Positions 24,010 through 31,810 of a DNA stretch of 49,586 bases are shown here, piece after piece. The position numbers and the translations under genes were made by a program. The notes under the pieces are model-generated. The model saw nothing but the letters and a program-made list of their open reading frames with translations, did not search any database and was not told where the DNA came from. Source of the DNA: Rubrobacteraceae bacterium (GTDB taxonomy: Bacteria; Actinomycetota; Rubrobacteria; Rubrobacterales; Rubrobacteraceae). The DNA is taken from contig JAUJNO010000017.1 in NCBI GenBank assembly GCA_030448125.1, positions 1-49,586 of the forward strand, given 5' to 3'. The number at the start of each line of letters is the position of its first letter. Position 1 is the first letter of the stretch.

Positions 24010-25542
24010 ATGTGCGGAATCGCTGGTAACTACGGAGGTATCGAATCCGACACAGCGGAACGAATGCTGAAGCGCCTCGTCCACCGCGGCCCCGACGGCG
24101 AGGGCAGCGTCGAGGCCGCTGGCAACTGGCTAGGACACCGGAGGCTCTCCATCGTGGACGTGGAGGGTGGCAAGCAACCGCTCAAGACGAAGTCCGGTGA
24201 TTTATTCCTCGTGGGTAACGGCGAGATCTACAATCACGAGGAGATCCGGGAGGCCCTCCCCGAAGACCGCTTGGATACCCACTCGGACAACGAGGTCGCC
24301 CTGCACCTCTTCGACCTGCGCGGACCCGACGCGTTCTCGGAGCTGCGCGGCATGTACGCCTTCATTATCGCCGGCGAGGACGGCCGCTTCGCCGCCGCCA
24401 GGGACCCGGTCGGCATCAAACCCCTCTACTGGGCCCGCCGGGACGGCCACGTCCGCTTCGCCTCCGAGCTCGGGGCCTACGATGAAGACTGGCAACCCGA
24501 CGCCGAGGCCTTCCCCCCCGGCCACTACTGGACCCCCGAGGACGGCCTCGTGTGCTTCGCCACCGCCGTTCCCCACGACAAAGAGGACCTTGAGCAGTTC
24601 GAAGGGCCCTCCGAACCCGGCGCCCCGATCCCGGATGGGATCCTCGAGAGGGTGCGCGAGCAACTCATTGAGACCGTCGAGGGGCAGATGATGGGCGACG
24701 TGCCGGTCGGCGTCTTCCTCTCCGGCGGCCTCGACTCGAGCCTCATCGCCGCCATCGCCGCCCGCTGGTGCGAAAAGCACGACGAAACGCTCAAGACCTT
24801 CGCGGTCGGCCTCGAGGACTCGCCGGACCTCAAAGCGGCCCGCGCCGTGGCCGAGCACCTCGGCACGGAACACCACGAGAGCATCTACACCGCGGAGGAC
24901 GCCCTGCGGGTCCTGCCCGAGGTCGTGCGGGTCATCGAGAACTTCGACCCATCGCTGGTGAGGAGCGCGGTCCCCAACTACATACTCGCCGAGTTCACCG
25001 CCCAGTACGTGAAGGTTGTCCTGACCGGCGAGGGGGCGGACGAGATCTTCGCGGGCTACGAGTACCTCGAGGAGTTCGAGACCGAAGAGGACCTGCACAA
25101 CGAGCTGGTCCGCACCATCGAGGGCCTGCACAACCTGAACCTCCAGCGGGGCGACAGGGTAACGATGGCCCACAGCCTCGAAGCCCGGGTCCCGTTCCTG
25201 GAGCTCGACATGATCGAGCTGGGGCTCTCCCTCCCCGCCGGTTGGAAGCTCGCCGGCGAGGACCAACCAGAGAAGCGCCTCCTCAGACAGGCCTTCGACG
25301 GCTGGCTCCCCGAAGACTTCCTCTGGCGTAAAAAGGCCCAGTTCGGCGACGGCTCCGGTGCCGTAACGGTTTTACAGGAGAAGATGGAGGAGAGCGTCAC
25401 CGAGGAGGAGTTCGAACGCGAGCGCAACGAGGTCGAGCCTCCCCTACGCACCCGCGAGGAGGTCGCCTACTACCGCATCTTCCGCGAATACCTCGGAGAG
25501 GTTCGGCCCGAACAGACCGTGGGCCGCTTCGCGACGGCGTGA
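24010..25542 (+). CDS. asnB: Asparagine synthetase (glutamine-hydrolysing), AsnB type
   Basis: A 510-residue enzyme making asparagine from aspartate, glutamine and ATP. Residues 1-~180 are the class II glutaminase: catalytic Cys2 in MCGIAGNYGG, RLVHRGPDGEG, HRRLSIVDVEGGKQPL, VGNGEIYNHEEIR and DPVGIKPLYWARRDG. Residues ~205-480 are the synthetase with the PP-loop GVFLSGGLDSSLIAAIAARW and VVLTGEGADEIFAGYEYL. It is close to E. coli AsnB but shorter at the C-terminus. A terminator follows, and the convergent gene at 25711 encodes a methyltransferase-like protein. Use in a specialised pathway rather than primary metabolism cannot be excluded. Confidence 0.9.
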   Translation: MCGIAGNYGGIESDTAERMLKRLVHRGPDGEGSVEAAGNWLGHRRLSIVDVEGGKQPLKTKSGDLFLVGNGEIYNHEEIREALPEDRLDTHSDNEVALHLFDLRGPDAFSELRGMYAFIIAGEDGRFAAARDPVGIKPLYWARRDGHVRFASELGAYDEDWQPDAEAFPPGHYWTPEDGLVCFATAVPHDKEDLEQFEGPSEPGAPIPDGILERVREQLIETVEGQMMGDVPVGVFLSGGLDSSLIAAIAARWCEKHDETLKTFAVGLEDSPDLKAARAVAEHLGTEHHESIYTAEDALRVLPEVVRVIENFDPSLVRSAVPNYILAEFTAQYVKVVLTGEGADEIFAGYEYLEEFETEEDLHNELVRTIEGLHNLNLQRGDRVTMAHSLEARVPFLELDMIELGLSLPAGWKLAGEDQPEKRLLRQAFDGWLPEDFLWRKKAQFGDGSGAVTVLQEKMEESVTEEEFERERNEVEPPLRTREEVAYYRIFREYLGEVRPEQTVGRFATA

Positions 25543-25543
25543 A

Positions 25544-25708
25544 ATTAGTGGTCAGTATTCAGGCTTCCCTCGGCCCGGCCCCTCTTCGCACGCGACGGGG
25601 ATGACCCCAGACTTGCCCGGAGCGACGGCCCCGGTTTGCGCCACGACCGGGCACGGCGGTCCCGGTGCCGCCGTGCCCTTATCTGCTCACTAAAAACTGA
25701 CCACTAAT
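25544..25708. repeat. Spacer bounded by 13-bp AT-rich inverted arms
   Basis: ATTAGTGGTCAGT (25544-25556) and ACTGACCACTAAT (25696-25708) are perfect inverted arms around a GC-rich core carrying the asnB terminator. The element fills almost exactly the gap between the convergent asnB and methyltransferase-like genes. A similar layout with related arms occurs at 27896-28048. Confidence 0.7.
25649..25678 (+). terminator. Terminator of asnB
   Basis: A perfect 11-bp stem (GGGCACGGCGG and its complement) with an 8-nt loop is followed by TTATCT on the plus strand, about 105 bp after the asnB stop. Confidence 0.7.
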
Positions 25709-25710
25709 AA

Positions 25711-26601
25711 CTAAAGCGAGAGCAGCGCCTCGAGCGGTATCTTTGACTCCTCGGCGGGGCGAGAGAGGTAGAAGTTGGCGTGGTACCAACCCGTGTCCTC
25801 TTTGCCGGTCGTATCTATGTCCATCCCGGCGAGTTCTTCCAGGACGTACTCGCGCTCCTCGTCACCGGTGAAGCGGCGTTGGGTGAACGTGTGACCTTCG
25901 AGCTTCTCGGTGACGAGGCCGAAGCTCGAGAGGGTCTCGGAGACGTCCTCGTAAGAGACCCAACGCAGCGCGAAGACCGCCACCCAAGGTATCTGACCCT
26001 GCGGCCCCTCCGTCATGCACTCGAGCAGCCGCTCGAAGGTGCGCTTGGATACGTACCCCACGCCGCCGGTTATGGTTAGGAGATCCGTACCCGAAACGGC
26101 CCGCCGCAGTTCTTCCGTCGGCTCTTCCTCCTCCAGGTTCTCGGCGAAGCCCGCATCTAGGGCGCCGGAGCGCACACCGTAAGAGACCGCGTTCCGCGCC
26201 ACGTCCACACCGATGACCTCAGGCGCCGCCTCCTTCAAGTGCTCCCGGTAAAAAGCGGCGTCGGCCTCCGCGAGCTCCTCGCTCGAGAGACCGGTGAGCT
26301 CCTCCGAGCCGTAGCGCGCGTAGAGATCGTCGAGGGTTATCTCATGCTTGAGCAGGGCGGCGATTACACCGTAGGAACAACAAACGTCCACGACTCTGGT
26401 ACGCCCCTCGCCGCTCCCATTGGCGCTCCCATTGGCGCGGCGCGCCTCGATGAGCTCGGAGAAGACGCGCTGGCCGTGTCGGGGGATGCAGTAGTCGAAA
26501 CTCCCCAGGGTGTTGAAGTACTCCCTCGGATCCTCCATGTCGTAGATGATCTCGAAGTTGGTCTTGCCAGACTTCTGGTGTAGAGCGTCACTATTATGCA
26601 T
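25711..26601 (-). CDS. Class I SAM-dependent methyltransferase-like protein of unknown substrate
   Basis: A 296-residue protein. A Rossmann glycine-rich loop is recognisable as RVVDVCCSYGVIAALLKHE (residues ~68-86), followed by a long helical insert and EVIGVDVARNAVSYGVRSGA, whose Asp fits motif II; LLTITGGVGYVSKRTFERLL would be motif IV to post-IV. The loop has Cys-Cys-Ser-Tyr rather than GxGxG, so SAM binding is likely but unproven. A 12-bp duplication codes ANGSANGS near residue 58. It is convergent with asnB across a short element. The pairing could mark a small modification pathway, but nothing else supports that. Confidence 0.6.
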   Translation of the reverse strand: MHNSDALHQKSGKTNFEIIYDMEDPREYFNTLGSFDYCIPRHGQRVFSELIEARRANGSANGSGEGRTRVVDVCCSYGVIAALLKHEITLDDLYARYGSEELTGLSSEELAEADAAFYREHLKEAAPEVIGVDVARNAVSYGVRSGALDAGFAENLEEEEPTEELRRAVSGTDLLTITGGVGYVSKRTFERLLECMTEGPQGQIPWVAVFALRWVSYEDVSETLSSFGLVTEKLEGHTFTQRRFTGDEEREYVLEELAGMDIDTTGKEDTGWYHANFYLSRPAEESKIPLEALLSL

Positions 26602-27010
26602 GGTCTAAGTCCTCCTGGTTCGCATGGGTATACAAGGCAGATGCGCATGCACGATGCTAGCTTATCTAATAGACAATAAGCGAGGATGATTCTTCTCGCC
26701 CATCCCTTGCTGCTCTTGTTTCCTTCGACCGTCCCGCACCCGGCTAGGGCCAGCGCCAGGGAAGCACCCCTTCTAACAGAACCAAACGTAGGACTCTATC
26801 TACCAAACCCCACTCTCTCCTCTTCGATTACCATAGCATACGATCCCAAACCCGCAACGACCCAGTCTCCAGCCGGGGTCTGCAACGCGGGACTATAGAG
26901 TATATACCACGGCTTTTGGTTACACCAGCGTTAAACGAACGTTAAATTTGTGTTACACAGTGTATTCGTATGACACTTCTGTACTAAGGTTTTTTATTTG
27001 CCCTGCCGTC
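26602..27010. other. Non-coding, comparatively AT-rich intergenic region
   Basis: I find no gene, tRNA or rRNA here. Near 26929-26959 there are two CGTTAAA boxes exactly 11 bp apart, then TGTG-TTA-CACA (26949-26959), a small palindrome; these look like regulatory sites but face two genes' 3' or 5' ends ambiguously. The methyltransferase-like gene (start 26601) would be driven from this region. Confidence 0.4.
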
Positions 27011-27050
27011 ACGCGAGTGTCGTACGCCTCCTCGCGTACGGCACTCGCGT
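27011..27050 (-). terminator. 17-bp hairpin terminator of the lactonase-like gene
   Basis: ACGCGAGTGTCGTACGC (27011-27027) pairs with 27034-27050 through 17 positions with one G-T wobble and a CTCCTC loop, 30 nt beyond the stop of the gene at 27080. It lacks a U-tract. Confidence 0.65.
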
Positions 27051-27079
27051 ATCTGCCTCGAAGACCGACGAGGGTGGTT

Positions 27080-27874
27080 CTACGCGTAGTATTCGGGTGC
27101 TTTTTTGAAGTTCGGCCACTCGTCGGGGTCGTGGCCGGTAACGAGCGTGGCGCCCAGGGCGTCTACGGCGCGGTGGATCTTCTGGACCGAGCTTGCGCAG
27201 TCGGCGGCCGAGTGGATCAGACCCGGGAGCGCCGCGTTGTCGTAGTGGTCCATCGTGTAGCAGGCGTCGGCGGTGAGCATCATCGGCCCGGACTCCTCCA
27301 GGGTCACGATGAGCGAGGTGTGCCCCGGCGCGTGTCCCGGGGTGAAGAGTGTCTTTATCGTGCCGTCCCCGAAGAGATCGTATCCATCGTCGTTCTCGCC
27401 GTCTAGAAAGAGCCAGTCCACGTCTCGATCGAAGTCCGCGCGGATGTAGGCGGGCTTCTGGAACCAGTCGGGGGTGTAGGCGTACTCCAGCTCGCGGCGC
27501 TGCACCACGTACTCGGCGTTCGGGAAGTGGCCTATGGCCCCGGAGTGGTCGAGGTGCAAGTGCGACTGGATGACGTACCGGACCGAGGCCGGGTCTATGT
27601 CCATCGCTTGCAGTCTGTTCACGACGAAGTCGTCCTCCGTCATCACCGGCGTGTAGGCCTCTACCACGGCCTCGCCCCAGTGAGCGTTGGCGTCCTGGGC
27701 CACCTCCAGGGCGTTGCCGCCATCGTAGAGTACGTTGCCCCTGGGGTGCGTGATCAGGAAGTACGGAACCGGGACCTCGTACGGGTCTCCCAATCCCTGG
27801 TTCATCTTGATCAACTGCACCTGCGTCCTCAGGTTCCCGCCGTCGAGAAAGTACAGCCTCAGGTCTTGCGCCAC
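27080..27874 (-). CDS. Metallo-beta-lactamase-fold hydrolase, N-acyl-homoserine lactonase-like
   Basis: A 264-residue MBL-fold enzyme. The dinuclear metal site is complete: VIQSHLHLDHSGAIGHF (HxHxDH), HAPGHTSLIV (third His), LTADACY (bridging Asp) and LVTGHDPDEW (last His). This pattern and length match AttM/AiiA-type lactonases that open acyl-homoserine lactones, although broad lactonase or other ester substrates are equally possible. AAGGAGA stands before GTG 27874. It is monocistronic, with its own terminator. Confidence 0.8.
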   Translation of the reverse strand: MAQDLRLYFLDGGNLRTQVQLIKMNQGLGDPYEVPVPYFLITHPRGNVLYDGGNALEVAQDANAHWGEAVVEAYTPVMTEDDFVVNRLQAMDIDPASVRYVIQSHLHLDHSGAIGHFPNAEYVVQRRELEYAYTPDWFQKPAYIRADFDRDVDWLFLDGENDDGYDLFGDGTIKTLFTPGHAPGHTSLIVTLEESGPMMLTADACYTMDHYDNAALPGLIHSAADCASSVQKIHRAVDALGATLVTGHDPDEWPNFKKAPEYYA

Positions 27875-27895
27875 AATCTCTCCTTTCGTCGAGAA

Positions 27896-28048
27896 GTTGT
27901 TAGTTTTTTCTCAGTTTTCAGTTTCGCCGTGATGAGCGGTGCGCGGTTCGCCAGGCCGCCACCAAACCTTCCGGCCTTCGTCGAGCCACGCCCGCCCCAA
28001 AGTTCCAACAGCGTCTCGTGGCCCGTCGCCTTACTGATAACTAACAAC
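27896..28048. repeat. Second spacer with AT-rich inverted arms
   Basis: GTTGTTAGTT (27896-27905) and AACTAACAAC (28039-28048) form perfect inverted arms around a GC-rich core of ~130 bp. Inner CAGT/ACTG steps recall the element at 25544. It fills the gap between the lactonase-like gene start and the transhydrogenase stop. Confidence 0.55.
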
Positions 28049-28051
28049 TCC

Positions 28052-29344
28052 CTACCAGTTATCCATCGATTCACGCAAAATGTTCGCCAGGTCCTCCTCC
28101 GTTACCTCCTTCGGCGTCCCGACGAGCAACCGCTGCTGCTTCATCGCCCCCTCGACGAGGTCGTCTATGTCGTCCTCGTCGTAGCCCAGCTCCCGCACCC
28201 CTTTGGGGGCGCCCACGTCCTTCATGAGCTGGATGAGGATCTCCGGCAGCGTGTTCTCGTCGGCCCTCTCTATACTTTCGCCGGAGAGAAGCTCCGCCAC
28301 CCGGCGGTGCCGCTCGGGCTGCGCGTCGTACGTGAACCGGAACGCGGCCGGGGCCGTGACGATCACCGACCATCCGTGCGGCACGAACGGGTGGTCCTGC
28401 GGATACCCCGGCGGCTGGTACTCGTGCTTGAGGCCGGCGATCGGATAAGAGCAGGCATGCGGGATGTGCACCCCCGCCGAGCCGAAACCAATCCCGGCCA
28501 GAGACGCTCCGAGCATCATTGCCCCCCGCGCCTCCACGTCCTCGCCGTTCTCGACGGCGCGTCTGAGATACTTGCCGCCGTACTCCAGCGCCTTCGCCGA
28601 CCACATGTCCGCTATAGGGTTGGCCCCCTGGTACGGCGGCCTCTCGTCCGGGCTCTCCGCCTTCGGGCGCTCGTCGTAGGGCTTGGAGATGTAGGACTCG
28701 GCGGCGTGGCAGACTACGTCGAGGCCAGCGGAGGAGGTCACTTCTGCCGGCAGGGTCATCGTAAGGTTCGGATCCACGATGCCCCGGACCGGCCGCATGT
28801 AGGCGTGCGAAATCCCCGTCTTCACCCTCTGATCCGGGATGTCGAGGATCGCTACCGTCGTGGCCTCGGCGCCCGTGCCGGAGGTCGTCGGGACCGCCAG
28901 CAGCGGCTTGAGGGGCGAGGGTGGCTTCTTGCCGCCGCCGATCGGCGGGTTGACGTAGTCCATGATCTCGCCGCCGTGCGTGGCGATGAGGTCGCTGACC
29001 TTCGCCGTGTCGATGCTGGTCCCGCCCCCAACCGCCACGAACCCGTCGAAGTTCCCCTCAACGGCGAAGTCGGCCGCCTCCTGGAACGAATCTGCCGTCG
29101 GCTCCACGCGCGCGCGATCCCAGAGCTCGACTTCGACCCCCTCGGCCTCGATGAGCTCCTGTATGCGAGGCGTTATGCCCGCCTCGATGACCCCCGGATC
29201 CGAGATGAGCATTACTCGGCTTACGCCCAGCCGCTTCACCTCCCAGCCGACCTCCTCGGAGGCCCCCTGCCCATACTTCAGCGGCGTGGCCTCCATCGTA
29301 AAGATGGTCTCGTGGCCAGATCCACCGTTACCACTCGCAGCCAT
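28052..29344 (-). CDS. Iron-containing alcohol dehydrogenase, hydroxyacid-oxoacid transhydrogenase (ADHFE1/HOT) type
   Basis: A 430-residue group III alcohol dehydrogenase. FVAVGGGTSIDTAKVSDL binds NAD(H); DYVNPPIGGGKKPPSPLKPL, AVPTTSGTGAEATTVAI, PYQGANPIADMWSAKAL and GIGFGSAGVHIPHACSYPI agree, as I recall them, segment by segment with the human ADHFE1 transhydrogenase. That enzyme oxidises 4-hydroxybutyrate to succinate semialdehyde while reducing 2-oxoglutarate to D-2-hydroxyglutarate, with tightly bound cofactor. Metal-site histidines lie in VCHAAESY, HIPHACSYP and VPHGWSVI. ATG 29344 has AGAGGAG upstream. It is divergent from the acyl-CoA synthetase that opens the PHA locus, so a role with 4-hydroxybutyrate is plausible. 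Confidence 0.85.
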   Translation of the reverse strand: MAASGNGGSGHETIFTMEATPLKYGQGASEEVGWEVKRLGVSRVMLISDPGVIEAGITPRIQELIEAEGVEVELWDRARVEPTADSFQEAADFAVEGNFDGFVAVGGGTSIDTAKVSDLIATHGGEIMDYVNPPIGGGKKPPSPLKPLLAVPTTSGTGAEATTVAILDIPDQRVKTGISHAYMRPVRGIVDPNLTMTLPAEVTSSAGLDVVCHAAESYISKPYDERPKAESPDERPPYQGANPIADMWSAKALEYGGKYLRRAVENGEDVEARGAMMLGASLAGIGFGSAGVHIPHACSYPIAGLKHEYQPPGYPQDHPFVPHGWSVIVTAPAAFRFTYDAQPERHRRVAELLSGESIERADENTLPEILIQLMKDVGAPKGVRELGYDEDDIDDLVEGAMKQQRLLVGTPKEVTEEDLANILRESMDNW

Positions 29345-29563
29345 GCTTCTCCTCTCCCCAGCGAGGTTCCCCACCCCGCGAAGCGTCTCTCGCAAGAAAT
29401 ATACTCATACCCAAAATCCGCGGCAACCCAACCCGAACTCTCGACTACAGCCCCACCCCGGTCCGCTCGCTTCATTGCTGCGTTGACAGAGGCGCGATAG
29501 CAAGAAACAATGCAATAGCTTGGGGCAAGGGAGTTTGAAAAGCGAGGAGAAAGGGAGGTTCGC

Positions 29564-31249
29564 GTGTCCTCTGTATACGAGAGCAAGCCGTGGCTGGAGA
29601 GGTACGCGGATCACGTACCGAAGGAGTTGCCGCTACCGGAGAGGAGCATGGCGGACCTCTTCGAGGAGTCGGTCGAACGCGCCCCCAACCGCGACGCCGT
29701 CCGGTACTTCGACCAGAGTCTCTCCTACGGGGAGCTGAACGGCCTGGCCGACCGCTTCGCGACGCTGCTCTCCGACAGAGGTGTGGAGAAGGGCGACCGG
29801 GTCGCCGTCTACACCCAGAACAACCCGCAGTTCCTCATAGCCCAGTACGGCGCCTGGAAGCGCGGCGCAATAGTGCTCCCGGTAAACCCAATGCTCAAGG
29901 AGAAGGAGCTCGACTACCACCTCAACGACTCCGGCGCGAAGGTGCTCGTCTGCCTGGAGAGCCTGTACGAGAGCGTCGCCCGGGAAACTGTACCGGACAC
30001 CGCCGTCGAGCACGTGCTGACCACCAGTGAACTCGACTTCCTGCCCGAGGGGGCCGAGGAGGATCTGGCCCCCCTCGCGGACGCATCCAGGCGACGGTTC
30101 GAGGGCGTGCCGGATCTCCTGGAGACGCTGCGCGCGACGGAGCCGGACCCTGGGGCACGCGAGTCGGTCTCACCGGAGGACACGGCCTACCTCGTCTACA
30201 CCTCCGGGACCACGGGCCAACCTAAAGGCACCATGGAGACGCACTCCAACGTCGCGTTCAACTCCGAGGTCTACCGGACCTGGATGCGGATAGGGGATGA
30301 TGATTCCGTCTTCGGCGCGGCGCCGCTCTTTCACATAACCGGCCTCATCGGGCACGTTGGGCTCGCCGGGCTCGCCGGCGTCCCGCTCGTCCTCTTCCAC
30401 CGCTTCGACCCCGAGGAAGCCCTGCGCCTCGTCGAGAAGTGGCAACCGACGATGACCATCGCCTCCATAACGGCCTTCATGGCGATGATGAACACGCCGG
30501 GCTCGGAGAACAGCGACCTGTCTTCGCTCGTAAAGTGCTACAGCGGCGGCGCGCCGATCCCCCCGAGCGTCGCCGAGCAGTTCGAGGAGAAGTTCGGCAT
30601 GTACATCCACAACGCCTATGGCCTGACCGAGAGCAACTCCCCAACCCACTTCGTCCCGTGGGGAGCGCACGCGCCCGTGGACGAAGAGAGCGGCGCCCTC
30701 TCCGTCGGGGTGCCGGTCCCAAACTGCGAGACCCGGCTCGTAGACGTCGAAGACCCTTCGGAGGAGGTCCCGGTCGGCGAATCCGGGGAATTTGCGGCCA
30801 GAGGGCCAATGATCTTCGCCGGCTACTGGAACAAGCCCGAGGAGACGGAAGAAGCTTTTCACGACGGCTACTTCCTCACGGGCGACGTCGCCGTCATGGA
30901 CGAGGACGGGTGGTTCTACATCGTGGACCGGAAGAAGGACATGATCAACGTCTCCGGCTACAAGGTCTGGCCGCGCGAGGTCGAGGACACCCTCTACGAG
31001 CACCCGCAGGTGATGGAAGCCGCCGCCGTCGGCGTCCCGGACGAGTACCGCGGCGAGACCGTACATGCCTTCGTCGCCCTCAAGGAAGAGGACGGCGCGA
31101 CGGAAGAAGAACTCATCGCCTTCTGCAAGGAGCGGATGGCCGACTACAAGTACCCCCGAAAGATCAAGCTCCTCGACGAGCTCCCCAAGACCGCGACCGG
31201 CAAGTTCTTGCGGCGCGAGCTGAGGGACGAGGAGCGAGCGGAGGCGTAG
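29564..31249 (+). CDS. Acyl-CoA synthetase (AMP-forming)
   Basis: A 561-residue ANL-family ligase joining a carboxylic acid to CoA through an acyl-adenylate. P-loop YLVYTSGTTGQPKGTMETH, A5 motif NAYGLTESNSPTHFVPWG, A7 YFLTGDVAVMDEDGWFYIV, hinge DRKKDMINVSGYKVWP and the catalytic Lys in PKTATGKFLRRELRD are all present. Sequence is closest to long/medium-chain fatty-acid-CoA ligases; the chain length is not readable. AAAGGGAGG precedes GTG 29564. It starts the PHA locus and could feed 3-hydroxyacyl-CoA precursors. Confidence 0.88.
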   Translation: MSSVYESKPWLERYADHVPKELPLPERSMADLFEESVERAPNRDAVRYFDQSLSYGELNGLADRFATLLSDRGVEKGDRVAVYTQNNPQFLIAQYGAWKRGAIVLPVNPMLKEKELDYHLNDSGAKVLVCLESLYESVARETVPDTAVEHVLTTSELDFLPEGAEEDLAPLADASRRRFEGVPDLLETLRATEPDPGARESVSPEDTAYLVYTSGTTGQPKGTMETHSNVAFNSEVYRTWMRIGDDDSVFGAAPLFHITGLIGHVGLAGLAGVPLVLFHRFDPEEALRLVEKWQPTMTIASITAFMAMMNTPGSENSDLSSLVKCYSGGAPIPPSVAEQFEEKFGMYIHNAYGLTESNSPTHFVPWGAHAPVDEESGALSVGVPVPNCETRLVDVEDPSEEVPVGESGEFAARGPMIFAGYWNKPEETEEAFHDGYFLTGDVAVMDEDGWFYIVDRKKDMINVSGYKVWPREVEDTLYEHPQVMEAAAVGVPDEYRGETVHAFVALKEEDGATEEELIAFCKERMADYKYPRKIKLLDELPKTATGKFLRRELRDEERAEA

Positions 31250-31256
31250 GGGGAGG

Positions 31257-31304
31257 AGAGCGGCCGATCTCCGAGAGAACGACTCCCTGGAGACCGGCCG
31301 CTCT
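31257..31304 (+). terminator. Hairpin terminator of the acyl-CoA synthetase gene
   Basis: A 16-bp stem with one mismatch (31257-31272 with 31289-31304) and a 16-nt loop begins 8 nt after the stop. No U-tract follows. Confidence 0.55.
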
Positions 31305-31390
31305 GGAGGAGACGGAGGAGAACAGGCTCACCACGCCGGGAGCTGTAGAATGGCGGCTCGTCTCGATCCCCGGACCCGGGCGATAGGCTG

Positions 31391-31735
31391 ATGGGATTCC
31401 TGATCCTGCTCGTCAACGCCGCCGCGGTCCTGTTCATGACCTGCTTTATCTGGACCATGCAGGTGGTCCACTCCCCCCTCTTTGACCGCGTGGGTGAGGA
31501 CGCCCTCTCCCGCTACGAGACCGACCACAGCCGCCTCTTCTTCCGCGTGGCCGGGCCGGCCATCCTCCTGACGCTCCTGGCAGCCGTCCTGCTCCTCCCC
31601 GGCGACGACGACCGCCACAGGTACCGCTCGCGGCCGTCGCCTGGAGAGCCGTGGACCCCAGCCCCTACAACGGATAAGCTATATGCACAAGGATGCTATG
31701 TGCAGTTAACAAACTGCTTACATTCTCTAGTATAA
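31391..31735 (+). pseudogene. Truncated membrane-protein remnant
   Basis: The first ~68 residues contain two hydrophobic segments around IWTMQVVHSPLFDRVG and YETDHSRLFFRVAGPA, resembling the start of a four-helix integral membrane family of ~160 residues with a WFVQVVHYPLF motif. After about 31610 the frame becomes low-complexity (DDDRHRYRSRPSPGEPW) and runs into the phaE1 promoter, so helices 3-4 are missing. It looks like a 3'-truncated or frameshifted copy. A functional short protein cannot be excluded. Confidence 0.45.
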
Positions 31736-31736
31736 T
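31697..31736 (+). promoter_or_regulatory. phaE1-phaC1 promoter with a degenerate PHA-locus operator
   Basis: An exact TATAAT (31731-31736) has TTAACA (31706-31711, 19-bp spacer) or TAACAA (18 bp) as -35. TATGTGCA (31697-31704) equals the left half of the palindrome at 43282 and overlaps the -35; the right half (AACAAACT) is poor (4 of 8). The promoter lies ~75 bp before phaE1. Confidence 0.55.
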
Positions 31737-31810
31737 AAGACGCACAAACAGATCGATATCTGTCGTGACCGCTATGGTGCCGCTTGGTGCGCGGAGAGGA
31801 GCTATTGCAG

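Noticed and set aside
26602..27010. tRNA or small RNA gene in the large AT-rich gap
   Set aside because: No T-loop consensus or cloverleaf and no clear promoter-terminator pair.
27527..29500. 657-codon open frame on the plus strand opposite the transhydrogenase
   Set aside because: It is antisense to a gene with clear family motifs and has no recognisable domain; long antisense frames are common at this GC content.
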